A stretch of 64,000 bases of DNA from Saccharopolyspora_D taberi (GCF_039534165.1 NZ_BAAAUX010000014.1:682001-746000), one strand, 5' to 3'; counted from the stretch's first letter, positions 16,209 through 30,395 are shown. Program-made: numbers and translations. Notes: generated by a model not told the origin, from the sequence alone.

Positions 16209-17743
16209 GCACACCGGTCCTGCGCGCCCGGGATCTCGGCGCCCGCGCCGGTGCGGACCGGCTGCTGTCCGGTGTGGACCTCGACGTCCTTCCTGGCCGG
16301 GTGACCGCCGTGATCGGCGCGTCGGGCAGCGGCAAGACCACGCTGGGACTGGCGCTGCAGGGCGAGAACCGCCCCGGCATCGCGCTGACCGGAGCGGTCC
16401 GCCTGCACGACACCGATCTGCTCGGACTTCCCACCGCCCGGCGCCGGGCCGCTCGCGCGACCGCGATCGGGTACCTCCCGCAGCACCCCGCCGCGGTGCT
16501 CAACCCGGTCCGCCGGGTCGGGGGTGTCCTGGACGAGCTGGCCTCGGTCCGGCATCCGGCCCGTGCGCAGCGCGCGGAGGCGGTCGCCGAGGCTCTGGAG
16601 TCCGCCCGGGTGGATTCCGGTGCCCTGCGCCGGTATCCGCACCAGCTCTCCGGCGGCCAGCAGCAACGGGCCGCCCTGGCACAGGCGCTGGTCGGCAGGC
16701 CCGCCGTGCTCGTCCTCGACGAACCGGCGACCGGGCTGGACACCATCACCAAGTCCGAGATCGCGGGAACTCTGGCCGGGTTGTCCGCGCTCGGCACCGG
16801 AATCGTGCTGCTCACCCACGACCTCGGGCTCGCCCGCCGGCTCGCCCACGACGTCGCCGTTCTCCGGGATGGCCGGGTCTGCGAAATCGGCCCGGCGGAC
16901 CAGGTCCTGACCTCCCCGGACCACCCGTACACCCGGAGCCTGCTGGCGGCAGCGCCCGGACCGCCCGCCATCGCGCGCATTTCCGGCGCCGAATCCGGGC
17001 TGCACGCGGAGCGCATCGGGAAAACAGCCAGGAACGGCAAGAAGTTGCTGGAAACCGTCGACCTGCGCGTGCCGCCGGGCCGGCGCGTCGCGATCGTCGG
17101 CCGCTCCGGAGCGGGCAAGACCACGCTGGCCCGCTGCCTCGCCGGGCTGACCCGCCCCGACACCGGGCGGATCCGGCTCGACGGCGTCCCGCTCTCCCCC
17201 GGCATCCGCGGCCGCGACCGCCGCGAGCGCACCCGGATCCAGTACGTCCACCAGGACTCCCGCGCCTCGTTCGACGAATTCCGTTCCGTCGCCGCCCAGC
17301 TCGCCAGAACTGCTCGGCTCGCTCGCGGGCTCGGCCGCGAGCAGGCCCGTGCCGAAGCGGAACGCGCGCTCGAACAGCTCGGCCTCACCGCGTCGCAGAT
17401 CGCCCGGCGGCCGAATGCCTTGTCCGGCGGGCAACTGCAACGCGCCGCGCTCGCCCTCGCCCTGCTCGCCGATCCCGCGGTGCTGATCTGCGACGAGATC
17501 ACCTCGGGCCAGGACCCGGCCACCCGGGCCGCGCTGCTCGGCCGGCTTGCCGGCACCGCGGCCGGGCTGGTGCTGATCAGCCACGACCTGTCCGCGGTCG
17601 CCGGGATCGCCGACGAGGTCCACGTGCTCGACGAAGGCCGCCGCGTCGAGCACGCGCCCACCCGCGTCCTGCTCTCCCGGCCGCGCACCGCACCCGCCCG
17701 CGCGCTGATCGGCAACGCGGACCTGGATGACTCCGACGGGTGA
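16205..17743 (+). CDS. Fused double ATPase (DppD-DppF type) of B12-regulated importer
   Basis: A 512-residue protein with two complete ABC ATPase domains. Domain 1 has Walker A GASGSGKT, signature LSGGQQQR, Walker B VLVLDEP and switch LTHD. Domain 2 has Walker A GRSGAGKT, signature LSGGQLQR, Walker B VLICDEI and ISHD. Each is trimmed and lacks the long cysteine-containing C-terminal extension of peptide-transporter ATPases. One gene therefore supplies both ATPases. It ends the operon 259 bp before the carboxylase gene. Confidence 0.92.
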   Translation: MSTPVLRARDLGARAGADRLLSGVDLDVLPGRVTAVIGASGSGKTTLGLALQGENRPGIALTGAVRLHDTDLLGLPTARRRAARATAIGYLPQHPAAVLNPVRRVGGVLDELASVRHPARAQRAEAVAEALESARVDSGALRRYPHQLSGGQQQRAALAQALVGRPAVLVLDEPATGLDTITKSEIAGTLAGLSALGTGIVLLTHDLGLARRLAHDVAVLRDGRVCEIGPADQVLTSPDHPYTRSLLAAAPGPPAIARISGAESGLHAERIGKTARNGKKLLETVDLRVPPGRRVAIVGRSGAGKTTLARCLAGLTRPDTGRIRLDGVPLSPGIRGRDRRERTRIQYVHQDSRASFDEFRSVAAQLARTARLARGLGREQARAEAERALEQLGLTASQIARRPNALSGGQLQRAALALALLADPAVLICDEITSGQDPATRAALLGRLAGTAAGLVLISHDLSAVAGIADEVHVLDEGRRVEHAPTRVLLSRPRTAPARALIGNADLDDSDG

Positions 17744-18002
17744 TCTTGGCGGGGCCGTGGAACTCGCGGTCCGGCTCCGGCGTTAAGCTGCCGGGTCGCC
17801 ATGGCGGGACACCGCGAGCGGATCACGTCACCGTGCGGAGTCGTATGCTCACCCATCGCTTGGTGTTGGTGGTTCCACACGACTTTCGGTGGGCAGCGTG
17901 AGCCGATCTCGACATATCGATACCGGTCGGTAACCGAGATCGTGGTCCCAGCACGGGGCGACGGCCCAAGAACAAGGTCAGTGACGCAGGAGGCTCGGTC
18001 AG
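17744..18002 (+). promoter_or_regulatory. Leader of the acyl-CoA carboxylase gene with TetR-type operator candidate
   Basis: Two nested symmetric elements lie 60-100 bp before the carboxylase start. A perfect 8-bp inverted repeat, CGATCTCG at 17904-17911 and CGAGATCG at 17935-17942, flanks TACCGGTCGGTA (17921-17932), which is itself an almost perfect palindrome of the kind bound by TetR-family repressors. The Shine-Dalgarno AGGAGG at 17988-17993 is 9 bp before the GTG. The regulator is not identified. Confidence 0.55.
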
Positions 18003-23477
<5,475 letters not shown>

Positions 23478-23481
23478 CCGC

Positions 23482-23513
23482 GGTGGTGTCCCCGGCCCGC
23501 GCCGGGGACACCA
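23482..23513. terminator. Strong hairpin terminator between carboxylase and monooxygenase genes
   Basis: A perfect 14-bp stem (GTGGTGTCCCCGGC with its complement) and a 4-base loop begin 4 bp after the carboxylase stop. There is no T-tract, as is common in high-GC actinomycetes. It lies between converging genes and may serve both strands. Confidence 0.85.
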
Positions 23514-23563
23514 CTCAGGTGCCTGCCTTCAAGCCGCGGCTCAGCCCACCGCACGGAACGAGC

Positions 23564-24778
23564 TCAACGACCACCCAGGTAGCCGGCTGCCGCGTCGGCG
23601 TCCATGAACCACAGGTGGAAGTCGCGCGGGTCGTCGAACCCGTTGACGAACCGCCGCGCGATCCGCTTGTTCCCGCCCGCGGCGCCGATCAGTTCGAGCA
23701 TGTGCGGTGACGGGTCGAGCAGCGCGTTCGTCCAGTCGGTGACGAACCGCGCGTAGTCCCAGTAGACCTCGAACGCCTCGCGCATGAACTCCGCGTCGAA
23801 CGGCCGGTCGCCGTGCTCGACGATGCTCCGCAGGTACGAGGCCGCGCACTTGCCCGCGTTGTTGGAACCCTGCCCGGTGATCGGGTCGTTGAGCACCACG
23901 ACGTCGGCCATGCCGAGCACCGGCGCCCCGGACGGCAGGACGCCCACCGGGTGGCGGACGGTCGGTGCGAGCCGGCCGGCGAGGATCCCGTTGTCGTCGG
24001 TCAGGGAAACGTCCCCGGCCCGGGCGGCCTCCCAGGGCACGAACGTGTCGAGCACCCACTTCGACCTGGCCAGGTGTTCGGCCGGGCCCCGCACGTCGTC
24101 CCAGCAGTCCATGGGACCACCGGGCACGCCCTCGAAGACCATGATGTCGCAGGGCCCGTTCGTGGTCAGGCCCGGGAACACGAAGTACTCGCCGACTCCG
24201 GGGATCACGTTGAACGACACCGCCGGGAAGTCCGGCAGCTCCCGCAGTCCCCGGACGTAGGTCAGCGCCAGAGCCCGTTGCGGTGCGTCGTGCGCGGATC
24301 TGCTGTCATCGCGCGGGAAGAGCTTCGCGATCTCCGCCTTGCCCGCCGCCACGACGACGAGGTCCGCGTCCGCGGCGTAGTCCTCCAGATCGTCCACCTC
24401 GGCTTCGGCGTGCTCGACCCGGCCGCCCCGCCGCTCGAACTCCGCCATCCACGCCGACATCTTGAGCCGCTGGTCCACGGCCTGCGCGGGGAGGTCGAAC
24501 CGCGCAGCCCAGTCGACCGCCGTACCACCGCCGCCGTCGGCGACGCGGACCGCGATCCCCTCGACCGCCGGGCACTCCCGGTCCCAGAAGCCGAGGCCCA
24601 GCGACCGCTCGCGGGCGAGCGCGGAGCCGAACATGCACTGCCCCGACATGACCCGCCCGTCGCGGATCCGCTCCGCCGAGCGGCTGGACACGACGGTCAC
24701 CTGGTAGCCCGCGTCGAGCAGCCCCACACCGAGCTGGAGTCCGGCCTGACCGGCTCCGACGATCACGATCCTGCGCAT
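23564..24778 (-). CDS. Styrene/indole monooxygenase-type FAD oxygenase (StyA-like)
   Basis: A 404-residue flavoprotein monooxygenase of the two-component group E. It has the N-terminal FAD-binding GxGxxG (VGAGQAG, residues 7-13), a substrate domain typical of StyA, and the FAD site motif NDPITGQGSNNA. Such enzymes epoxidise styrene or indole using FADH2 from a separate StyB reductase. No reductase gene lies within reach, so electrons must come from a reductase encoded elsewhere. The gene ends 51 bp after the carboxylase terminator and has its own promoter in 24779-24884. The substrate is unknown. Confidence 0.87.
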   Translation of the reverse strand: MRRIVIVGAGQAGLQLGVGLLDAGYQVTVVSSRSAERIRDGRVMSGQCMFGSALARERSLGLGFWDRECPAVEGIAVRVADGGGGTAVDWAARFDLPAQAVDQRLKMSAWMAEFERRGGRVEHAEAEVDDLEDYAADADLVVVAAGKAEIAKLFPRDDSRSAHDAPQRALALTYVRGLRELPDFPAVSFNVIPGVGEYFVFPGLTTNGPCDIMVFEGVPGGPMDCWDDVRGPAEHLARSKWVLDTFVPWEAARAGDVSLTDDNGILAGRLAPTVRHPVGVLPSGAPVLGMADVVVLNDPITGQGSNNAGKCAASYLRSIVEHGDRPFDAEFMREAFEVYWDYARFVTDWTNALLDPSPHMLELIGAAGGNKRIARRFVNGFDDPRDFHLWFMDADAAAGYLGGR

Positions 24779-24884
24779 CGGCGCACCTCCGCGTCCCGGG
24801 TCGGCGACAACCTACCGGCCGGACAGCGCCCGCGGACTGCCCCATCCGGGCGGAGTTCGCCCACCGTCCTCTGTGGCCGGACGC

Positions 24885-25841
24885 TCACCCGCTGACCGCG
24901 CCGAACGTGCCGAGCAGGAGCTCGGTGAGCAGCCGGGCGTCCGCGCCGAAGGCGACGTGGGCGTTGGGGTCCAGCGAGCTGCCGGGACGGGTGTCGATGA
25001 CCGTGCGGCCGATCGTGAGCGGGCTGGCGGTGTCGACCTCGACCGGCAGGTGCCGAGTGGTGAGCAGGTCGGGGCGCACCAGGTAGGCCGTGCACACCAC
25101 GTCGTGGACCGGCGCCGCGTTCCCGCCCTCGACCGCGGTCCGGTAGGCGGCGATGCGCCGCGAGACGAACCGGGACGCCGCCACGCCCGCCGGCGTCCCC
25201 AGCGCGTCGAGCGCGGCGCAGTCCTCCTCGGTGACCAGCGCCTGGTGGGTCGCGTCGAGCGGAACCAGGGTGAGGCGGCCGAACCCGGCCGACAGGACCA
25301 GGGCCGCCGCTTCCGGATCCGCCCAGATGTTGAACTCGGCGGAGGCGGTCACGTTCGCGACGGCGTGTCCCCCGCCCATCGCGACCACCTCGTCCACCGC
25401 CTCGGTCAGCGACGGGTCGACGGCGAGCGCGGTGGCGATGTTGCTCATCGGCCCGACCGGCACCAGCGTGAGCTGCTCGGTGGTCGAGCGCAGGGTCTCC
25501 ACCAGGAACTCCACCGCTCCGGTGTCCTGCGCCTTGCTGCTCGGCTCCGGGATCGGCAGCGCGCTGCCGTGCGGATCGTCGTCGGAGTCGCGCCCGAAGT
25601 GCCTGGACGCGGGGAAGCCCCGGCGCGCGATCGGCCGGGCGAGCCCCGGGAAGACCGGGATGTCGGACCTGCCGATCCAGTCCAGCACGCGCAGCGTGTT
25701 GTCGGTGGTGCGGGCCAGCGGCACGTTGCCGTTGACCGTGGTGACGCCGATCAGGTCGAGTTCCGGGTGCAGTGCGGCGAACATGATCGCCACCGCGTCG
25801 TCGGTGCCGGTGTCGACGTCGAGGATGATCTTTCGTGCCAC
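24885..25841 (-). CDS. Inosine/uridine-preferring nucleoside hydrolase (IunH family)
   Basis: A 318-residue N-ribohydrolase that would split ribonucleosides into base and ribose. The N-terminal calcium-binding signature DVDTGTDDA (residues 8-16) is intact, the IVPVGPMSN-like ribose-binding segment (VPVGPMSNIATAL) follows, then GGG, the active-site NIWADPEAA, and a late His region (HDVVCTAYLV). The GTG start is supported by CGGAGA 6-7 bp upstream; an upstream ATG would add 12 unconserved residues. It may feed purine salvage together with the NCS1 transporter and molybdenum hydroxylase farther on, but they are not clustered. Confidence 0.9.
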   Translation of the reverse strand: MARKIILDVDTGTDDAVAIMFAALHPELDLIGVTTVNGNVPLARTTDNTLRVLDWIGRSDIPVFPGLARPIARRGFPASRHFGRDSDDDPHGSALPIPEPSSKAQDTGAVEFLVETLRSTTEQLTLVPVGPMSNIATALAVDPSLTEAVDEVVAMGGGHAVANVTASAEFNIWADPEAAALVLSAGFGRLTLVPLDATHQALVTEEDCAALDALGTPAGVAASRFVSRRIAAYRTAVEGGNAAPVHDVVCTAYLVRPDLLTTRHLPVEVDTASPLTIGRTVIDTRPGSSLDPNAHVAFGADARLLTELLLGTFGAVSG

Positions 25842-25923
25842 GGGATCTCCGTTCTGCGCCAGTGCGGACACCCACATCGTAGACAGCGCGGGCGATCAGA
25901 CGGACCGGCCACAGTGGACGGAT

Positions 25924-26370
25924 TCAACGCACCCGGGCGCGCCAGAGGAAGACCACCGCGACGACCCCGGCCGCGCACGGCAGCAGACCGGCGAGCGCGA
26001 CCGGCAGCGGCAGCACCCTGGTCCCGTACTCCTCCACCGTCAGGTTCAGCGCGGCCAGGCCCGCGGCACCCAGCAGCACCACGATCGCGACCGGTCGCAC
26101 CCAGCGCCGCCCGGCGCGAGCCGCCCAGCTCAGCCCGAGCCAGCACACGACACCGACGGCGTACAGGGCGAGCAGGTAGATCACCATGAACGACCCGCTG
26201 CCCGCCGCGACCTCGGCGCCAACGTAGGGCGCCTCCAGCTCGAACACGTGCTTGCTGACCGCGTCACCGCCGAGCGCGGTCACCACCGCGGCGACGACGG
26301 TGAGGGCCAACCCGGCGTACATGGCGACTACGGCGTTGCGCATGGCGGCGGACGTCTCCGGCTTGGTCAT
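25924..26370 (-). CDS. Four-helix membrane protein, unknown function
   Basis: A 148-residue integral membrane protein with four hydrophobic segments (about 12-34, 60-84, 93-110, 120-142) and short charged loops. No family is recognised. Its ATG has AGGAGGAAG directly upstream. It is divergent from a TetR gene and shares a 106-bp promoter region with it, so it may be that regulator's target. Confidence 0.75.
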   Translation of the reverse strand: MTKPETSAAMRNAVVAMYAGLALTVVAAVVTALGGDAVSKHVFELEAPYVGAEVAAGSGSFMVIYLLALYAVGVVCWLGLSWAARAGRRWVRPVAIVVLLGAAGLAALNLTVEEYGTRVLPLPVALAGLLPCAAGVVAVVFLWRARVR

Positions 26371-26476
26371 GACTTCCTCCTGGGCATTGCCCCTGGTGGG
26401 CGTTGCTAGCCTCGCAGTGCGAACTTAGAACTTGGAACTTGAGACACCGTATCCCAAGTACGGAAGGACGGCCACC
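26371..26476. promoter_or_regulatory. Divergent promoter with three heptamer direct repeats and an inverted repeat
   Basis: Three head-to-tail heptamers GAACTTA, GAACTTG, GAACTTG occupy 26421-26441, and CCGTA/TACGG form an inverted repeat at 26447-26451 and 26459-26463. These lie between the divergent membrane-protein and TetR starts and are A/T-richer than the surroundings. They are candidate operator and promoter elements. Confidence 0.55.
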
Positions 26477-27400
26477 ATGACCTCGGGCAAGCCCCCCGCC
26501 GGCGCCGACAAGCCCCCTGCGACCTCCAGTAAGCCCCCCGCGACCTCCGACAAGCCCGCCGCAGGGCTGCCCCGCCGCAGGCAGCGCCTGTCCGACCAGG
26601 AGACCGAGCAGCGGATGCTGGCCGCGGCGCTGGGCATGGTCCACCGCGCCGGGCTGACCGTGAGCCTCGACCACATCAGCTTCGAGGACGTCATCCGCGA
26701 GGCCGGGGTCTCGCGCAGCGCCGTCTACCGCCGGTGGCCGTACAAGGACCTGTTCTTCAGCGATCTGCTCAAGGAGCTGGCCAAGGGATCGAGCCCGGCG
26801 ATCGCGGGTACCAACCCGCGGGCCGTCACCGCCGTCAACCGCATCCTGCTGGAGCGCCTGGACTGGCTCACCGACCCCGGGCGCCGGATGGCGCTGGCGG
26901 GCGAGGCACTGCGGCAGTCGGCGCTGGCGGAGTTCGAGACCTTCCACGAATCCCCGGAGTGGCGCACCTACTTCGCGCTGCACGCGACGTTTCTCAGCCT
27001 CCCTGACGGGGACCTGCGCGACGACGTGCAGACGGCGCTCACCACAGCGGAGCGGGCGCTCATCACCGGGCTCGCGACCTCCTACGAACGGGTCACCCAG
27101 CTCCTCGGGCTGCGGCTGCGCCCGCAGCACGGCGCCGGGTTCACCACGATCGCCGGGCTGGCCAGCGCCCTCATCCGGGGGCTCGTGCTGATGGCGCCGA
27201 CCAATCCGGCCGTCGCGACCGAGCGGTTCGACGCGAACCCCTTCGGCGCACCGGAGCAGGCGAGCTGGTCGCCGCCCGCGCTCGGCATGGCGTCGGTGGT
27301 GCTGAGCCACCTCGAACCCGACCCGGAGGTCGAGTTCGACGAGCAGCGCCTCGCCACCGTCCGCGAGGCCATCGAGCGCGGGGACTGGGCGAAGGGCTGA
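26477..27400 (+). CDS. TetR family transcriptional regulator with Pro/Lys-rich N-terminal extension
   Basis: A 307-residue regulator. The first ~40 residues are low complexity with a repeated KPPATS-type unit before a basic RRRQR segment. The helix-turn-helix region (about 45-100) contains ISFEDVIREAGVSRSAVYRRWPYKDLFF. The C-terminal ligand domain is not assignable. The ATG was chosen because GGAAGGA lies 8 bp upstream. It probably represses itself and the divergent membrane protein through the repeats between them. Confidence 0.85.
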   Translation: MTSGKPPAGADKPPATSSKPPATSDKPAAGLPRRRQRLSDQETEQRMLAAALGMVHRAGLTVSLDHISFEDVIREAGVSRSAVYRRWPYKDLFFSDLLKELAKGSSPAIAGTNPRAVTAVNRILLERLDWLTDPGRRMALAGEALRQSALAEFETFHESPEWRTYFALHATFLSLPDGDLRDDVQTALTTAERALITGLATSYERVTQLLGLRLRPQHGAGFTTIAGLASALIRGLVLMAPTNPAVATERFDANPFGAPEQASWSPPALGMASVVLSHLEPDPEVEFDEQRLATVREAIERGDWAKG

Positions 27401-27536
27401 TCAGGTCCACATCGGACAGTCCTGGTCCGGCATATGCCAGCAGATCTTCGAGACCGGTCCCGGATAGCGGTCCCGGTGCACTATGGTTGCGCCGTCCTGC
27501 CCACGGGTTGGCCCGGCTCGGGGAAGCGGAGGGGCG

Positions 27537-29288
27537 ATGCGCAGCGGTCAGCTGGTCGGCGGCCGGTACCGGCTGGAGGACCAGATCGGATCCGGCGGCA
27601 ACGGGGTGGTCTGGCGGGGCACCGACGAGGAGCTGTACCGGAAGGTCGCGCTCAAGCACGCGGTTTCCTGGGACGGCGGCGCCGGTTCCGAGCACATCGG
27701 CCGCCTGAAGCGGGAAGCCAAGATCCTGGCGCAGGTCAACCACCCCAACGTCGTCACGGTCCACGACGTGGTGTCCGACAACGGGCAGTGGTGGCTGGTG
27801 ATGGAGCACGTGCCCGCCCGGGACCTCGCGGCGCACGGGACGCTGCCGCCGCAGCGGGTGGCCCGCATCGGCGCGCAGCTGGCCTCGGCGCTGGCGCGGG
27901 TGCACGAGAGCGGCATCGTGCACCGCGACATCAAGCCCGGCAACGTGCTGGTCACCGAGGACGGCCATCCGAAGCTGGGTGACTTCGGGATCTCCCGGGT
28001 CGTGCACGGCGAGGTCACGCTGACCGACAGCGCACTGATCACCGGAACCCCCGGCTACCTCGCGCCCGAGGTGGCCAGGAGCGAGGATCCCACCGCCGCC
28101 TCGGACGTCTTCTCCCTCGGCGCCACGCTGTTCGCCGCCGTGGAAGGCGTCTCGCCGTACGGAACCTCCGACGACGCCCGCGTCCTCGTGCGGCGAGCGG
28201 CGGCAGGCGACGTCGACGCACCGCGCCGCGCCGGAGCGCTGGGGCCTGCGCTCTCGGCGATGCTGAAGGTCAATCCCGCGAAGCGGCCGACCGCGGCGCA
28301 GGTCAGAACGATGCTGGAGAACATCACCGAGGACGAGCCGCGGGCCCGCTGGTGGCCGAAGGCCGTCGTGGGCGTCGCGCTGGCGGCGGTGCTGGCGATC
28401 GGTGCCTGGCTGGTTTTCGGGCCGCCGTTCGGTTCGGCCGACGACATCCCCGCCCCGGCGTCAGCGCTCGGCGACCCGCTCACCGCGGACCCGTGCGCTC
28501 TCATCGACCCGGTCCCGCTGGCGCGGTTCGGCGACGCCGACGAGGACGCGAACTACGGCAACTTCAACAGGTGCGACGTCATCGTGCGCTCGGGAGAGAG
28601 CGAAGTGGACGTGGAGGCACTGCTCATCAACGCGGAACTCCCGCCCCAGGAGCGGAACGCGTCGGTGCGCGGGTTCGGACTTGTGCGTGAACCGCCCGAA
28701 GGCCGCGAGTGCGCCCGGACACTGCTGCTCTCCGACCAGGTCCACGTCCGGATCACCGCCGACCAGGACGGCAACGGCCCGGCGGACCTGTGCGGCATGG
28801 CCGACACCGCCGTGGACACCGCGACCGCGGCGCTGTCCGGAGGCGAACTCCCGCGCAGACCCGCCCCCGATCCGGGTTCGCTGATCGACGCCGACGCCTG
28901 CGGGATCCTCGACAACGAGGCGCTGATCCGGTTCCCCGGTGTGGACGCCAACAACCCGGACCCGGGCTTCGGCGGCTGGACGTGCCGCTGGCGCAGCACC
29001 ACCAGCCCGCTCTCGCTGCTGGTCCGGTTCGACCGGGACCAGCCGCCCAACGCCGACGACGGCAGGCCCGTCCGGCTCGGCGGCCGGTCGGCGTTCGTCG
29101 AACCCGGCGGTTACGGCGAGCAGTCCTGCCAGGTGAGCGTGGTGCACCGGCACTTCACCGGGACGGACGGGGAAGACCTGGCGGAGCTGATGCTCGTCGT
29201 TGTCACGGGCGAGCAGCCGCCCGACCGGCTGTGCGAGCTGGCGACCGGCCTCGCCGAACCCGCCGCGCTCCGGCTGCCACCTGCCTGA
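27537..29288 (+). CDS. Serine/threonine protein kinase with extracellular DUF3558-like repeats
   Basis: A 583-residue receptor-type kinase. The cytoplasmic kinase domain (about 10-265) has the glycine loop GSGGNGVV, ATP-binding K40, catalytic HRDIKPGN (D131), DFG at 149-151 and GTPGYLAPE. A single membrane helix (~274-295) follows, then an extracellular part with two similar units, each starting near a DPCALID or DACGILD sequence with paired cysteines, resembling the DUF3558 lipoprotein fold. There are no PASTA repeats. It is followed at 73 bp by an FHA-domain gene, a typical phosphothreonine-reader partner. Confidence 0.92.
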   Translation: MRSGQLVGGRYRLEDQIGSGGNGVVWRGTDEELYRKVALKHAVSWDGGAGSEHIGRLKREAKILAQVNHPNVVTVHDVVSDNGQWWLVMEHVPARDLAAHGTLPPQRVARIGAQLASALARVHESGIVHRDIKPGNVLVTEDGHPKLGDFGISRVVHGEVTLTDSALITGTPGYLAPEVARSEDPTAASDVFSLGATLFAAVEGVSPYGTSDDARVLVRRAAAGDVDAPRRAGALGPALSAMLKVNPAKRPTAAQVRTMLENITEDEPRARWWPKAVVGVALAAVLAIGAWLVFGPPFGSADDIPAPASALGDPLTADPCALIDPVPLARFGDADEDANYGNFNRCDVIVRSGESEVDVEALLINAELPPQERNASVRGFGLVREPPEGRECARTLLLSDQVHVRITADQDGNGPADLCGMADTAVDTATAALSGGELPRRPAPDPGSLIDADACGILDNEALIRFPGVDANNPDPGFGGWTCRWRSTTSPLSLLVRFDRDQPPNADDGRPVRLGGRSAFVEPGGYGEQSCQVSVVHRHFTGTDGEDLAELMLVVVTGEQPPDRLCELATGLAEPAALRLPPA

Positions 29289-29361
29289 TCCGGGAGCGGT
29301 CCCGAGCGGGCCTGCCATCCTCTCCGGACAGCTGGAAGCGGGCGCTTTTTCGGAGGGTGAC

Positions 29362-30156
29362 GTGAACGGCAACCTGAAGATCGCTGGGGGTCGTCCGCTT
29401 CCAGCCGCGCACAGCAGCCTGGTGCTCGGCGTGCCGGACTCGGCACCGGGCACCATCCACGCCCTGGCGCTGTCCGGCGGCATCGCGGTCCGGCCGCGGG
29501 AGGGACGCACGATCCTGTTCGGACGCAACCGCCCGGAGGTGCACGTCTGCATCGGCGAGGACGACCGGCGGGTCAGCAGGCACCACGGCCTGCTGACCTG
29601 CCACCGGGACCGCTGGTGGGTCGGCAACACCGGGCGGCTGCCGATCCGGCTGCCCGGCTCCCGGCTGCTGTTCACCGATGACGAGCCCGTTCCCGTCGCG
29701 GAGGGCTACACCCCGCTGTTCGTGCGCGGTTCGGGCGGGCGCGAGCACCTGCTGGAGCTGTACGTGGCGGGCCCGGACGGACGGCCGCCCGCGTCCCGGC
29801 ACGCCGATCCCACCCAGCCGCCCCGGACCTGGCGGCTGTCGGCGACCGAGAAGCTGGTGCTGGTGGTGCTGGCGCAGCGCTACCTGCTGCACGAGGCGCA
29901 CCCGCAGCCGCTGACCTGGCGGCAGGCGGCGCTGCACCTCGCCGAGCTGCAACCGGAAGCGGGCTGGACGGCCAAGCGGGTCGAGCACGACGTGGTCGCG
30001 GTGCGGTCCAGGCTGTCGCGCGACGGCGTCACCGGGCTCACCCGCGACGAGGTCGGCGAGCCGGTCGGCAACACCCTGAACGACAACCTGGTCCGCGAGC
30101 TCATGGCCAGCACCACCCTGGTTCCCCCGGACCTGCGGCTGCTCAGCGATCCTTGA
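29362..30156 (+). CDS. FHA-domain protein, probable phosphothreonine reader
   Basis: A 264-residue cytosolic protein. Residues ~45-125 carry FHA marks: LFGRNR (R55), then SRHHGLL (72-78) and an Asn at about 89 in VGNTG, the phosphothreonine-binding loops. The C-terminal half (about 155-255) looks like a helical, possibly winged-helix domain (LTWRQAALHLAELQ...). The GTG start follows GGAGGG at 29352-29357. Lying directly behind a receptor kinase gene, it is likely a substrate or adaptor of that kinase. Confidence 0.82.
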   Translation: MNGNLKIAGGRPLPAAHSSLVLGVPDSAPGTIHALALSGGIAVRPREGRTILFGRNRPEVHVCIGEDDRRVSRHHGLLTCHRDRWWVGNTGRLPIRLPGSRLLFTDDEPVPVAEGYTPLFVRGSGGREHLLELYVAGPDGRPPASRHADPTQPPRTWRLSATEKLVLVVLAQRYLLHEAHPQPLTWRQAALHLAELQPEAGWTAKRVEHDVVAVRSRLSRDGVTGLTRDEVGEPVGNTLNDNLVRELMASTTLVPPDLRLLSDP

Positions 30157-30392
30157 GCCGGCAGCTCCGCGAACGGCGCGGGGTTCAGGAATCCGACCGC
30201 CAGGATCGTGCGCAGCGTCAGCGCTTACTGCTGGCCAGGGCCAGCCGTCAGGTCATGGAGCACTGCGGCGACATCGTCACGATGAGCACCGGCGTCCACG
30301 ACAGCCTCGTCACCGACGCCGGCTGGTCCCTCGACGACTACGAGCGCTGGCTCAGGGAAACGTTGATCAACGCGCTTCTGCGCTCCGAATGA
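30153..30392 (+). CDS. Small hypothetical protein (79 aa)
   Basis: An open frame that overlaps the FHA stop (TTGA). Its C-terminal half, with GVHDSLVTDAGWSLDDYERWL, has good composition and actinomycete codon bias, while the N-terminal part is Arg/Gln-rich and less convincing. The true start may be the ATG at 30255. No family is recognised; it could be a C-terminal remnant of a helical regulator. Confidence 0.4.
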   Translation: MSRQLRERRGVQESDRQDRAQRQRLLLARASRQVMEHCGDIVTMSTGVHDSLVTDAGWSLDDYERWLRETLINALLRSE

Positions 30393-30395
30393 CCG

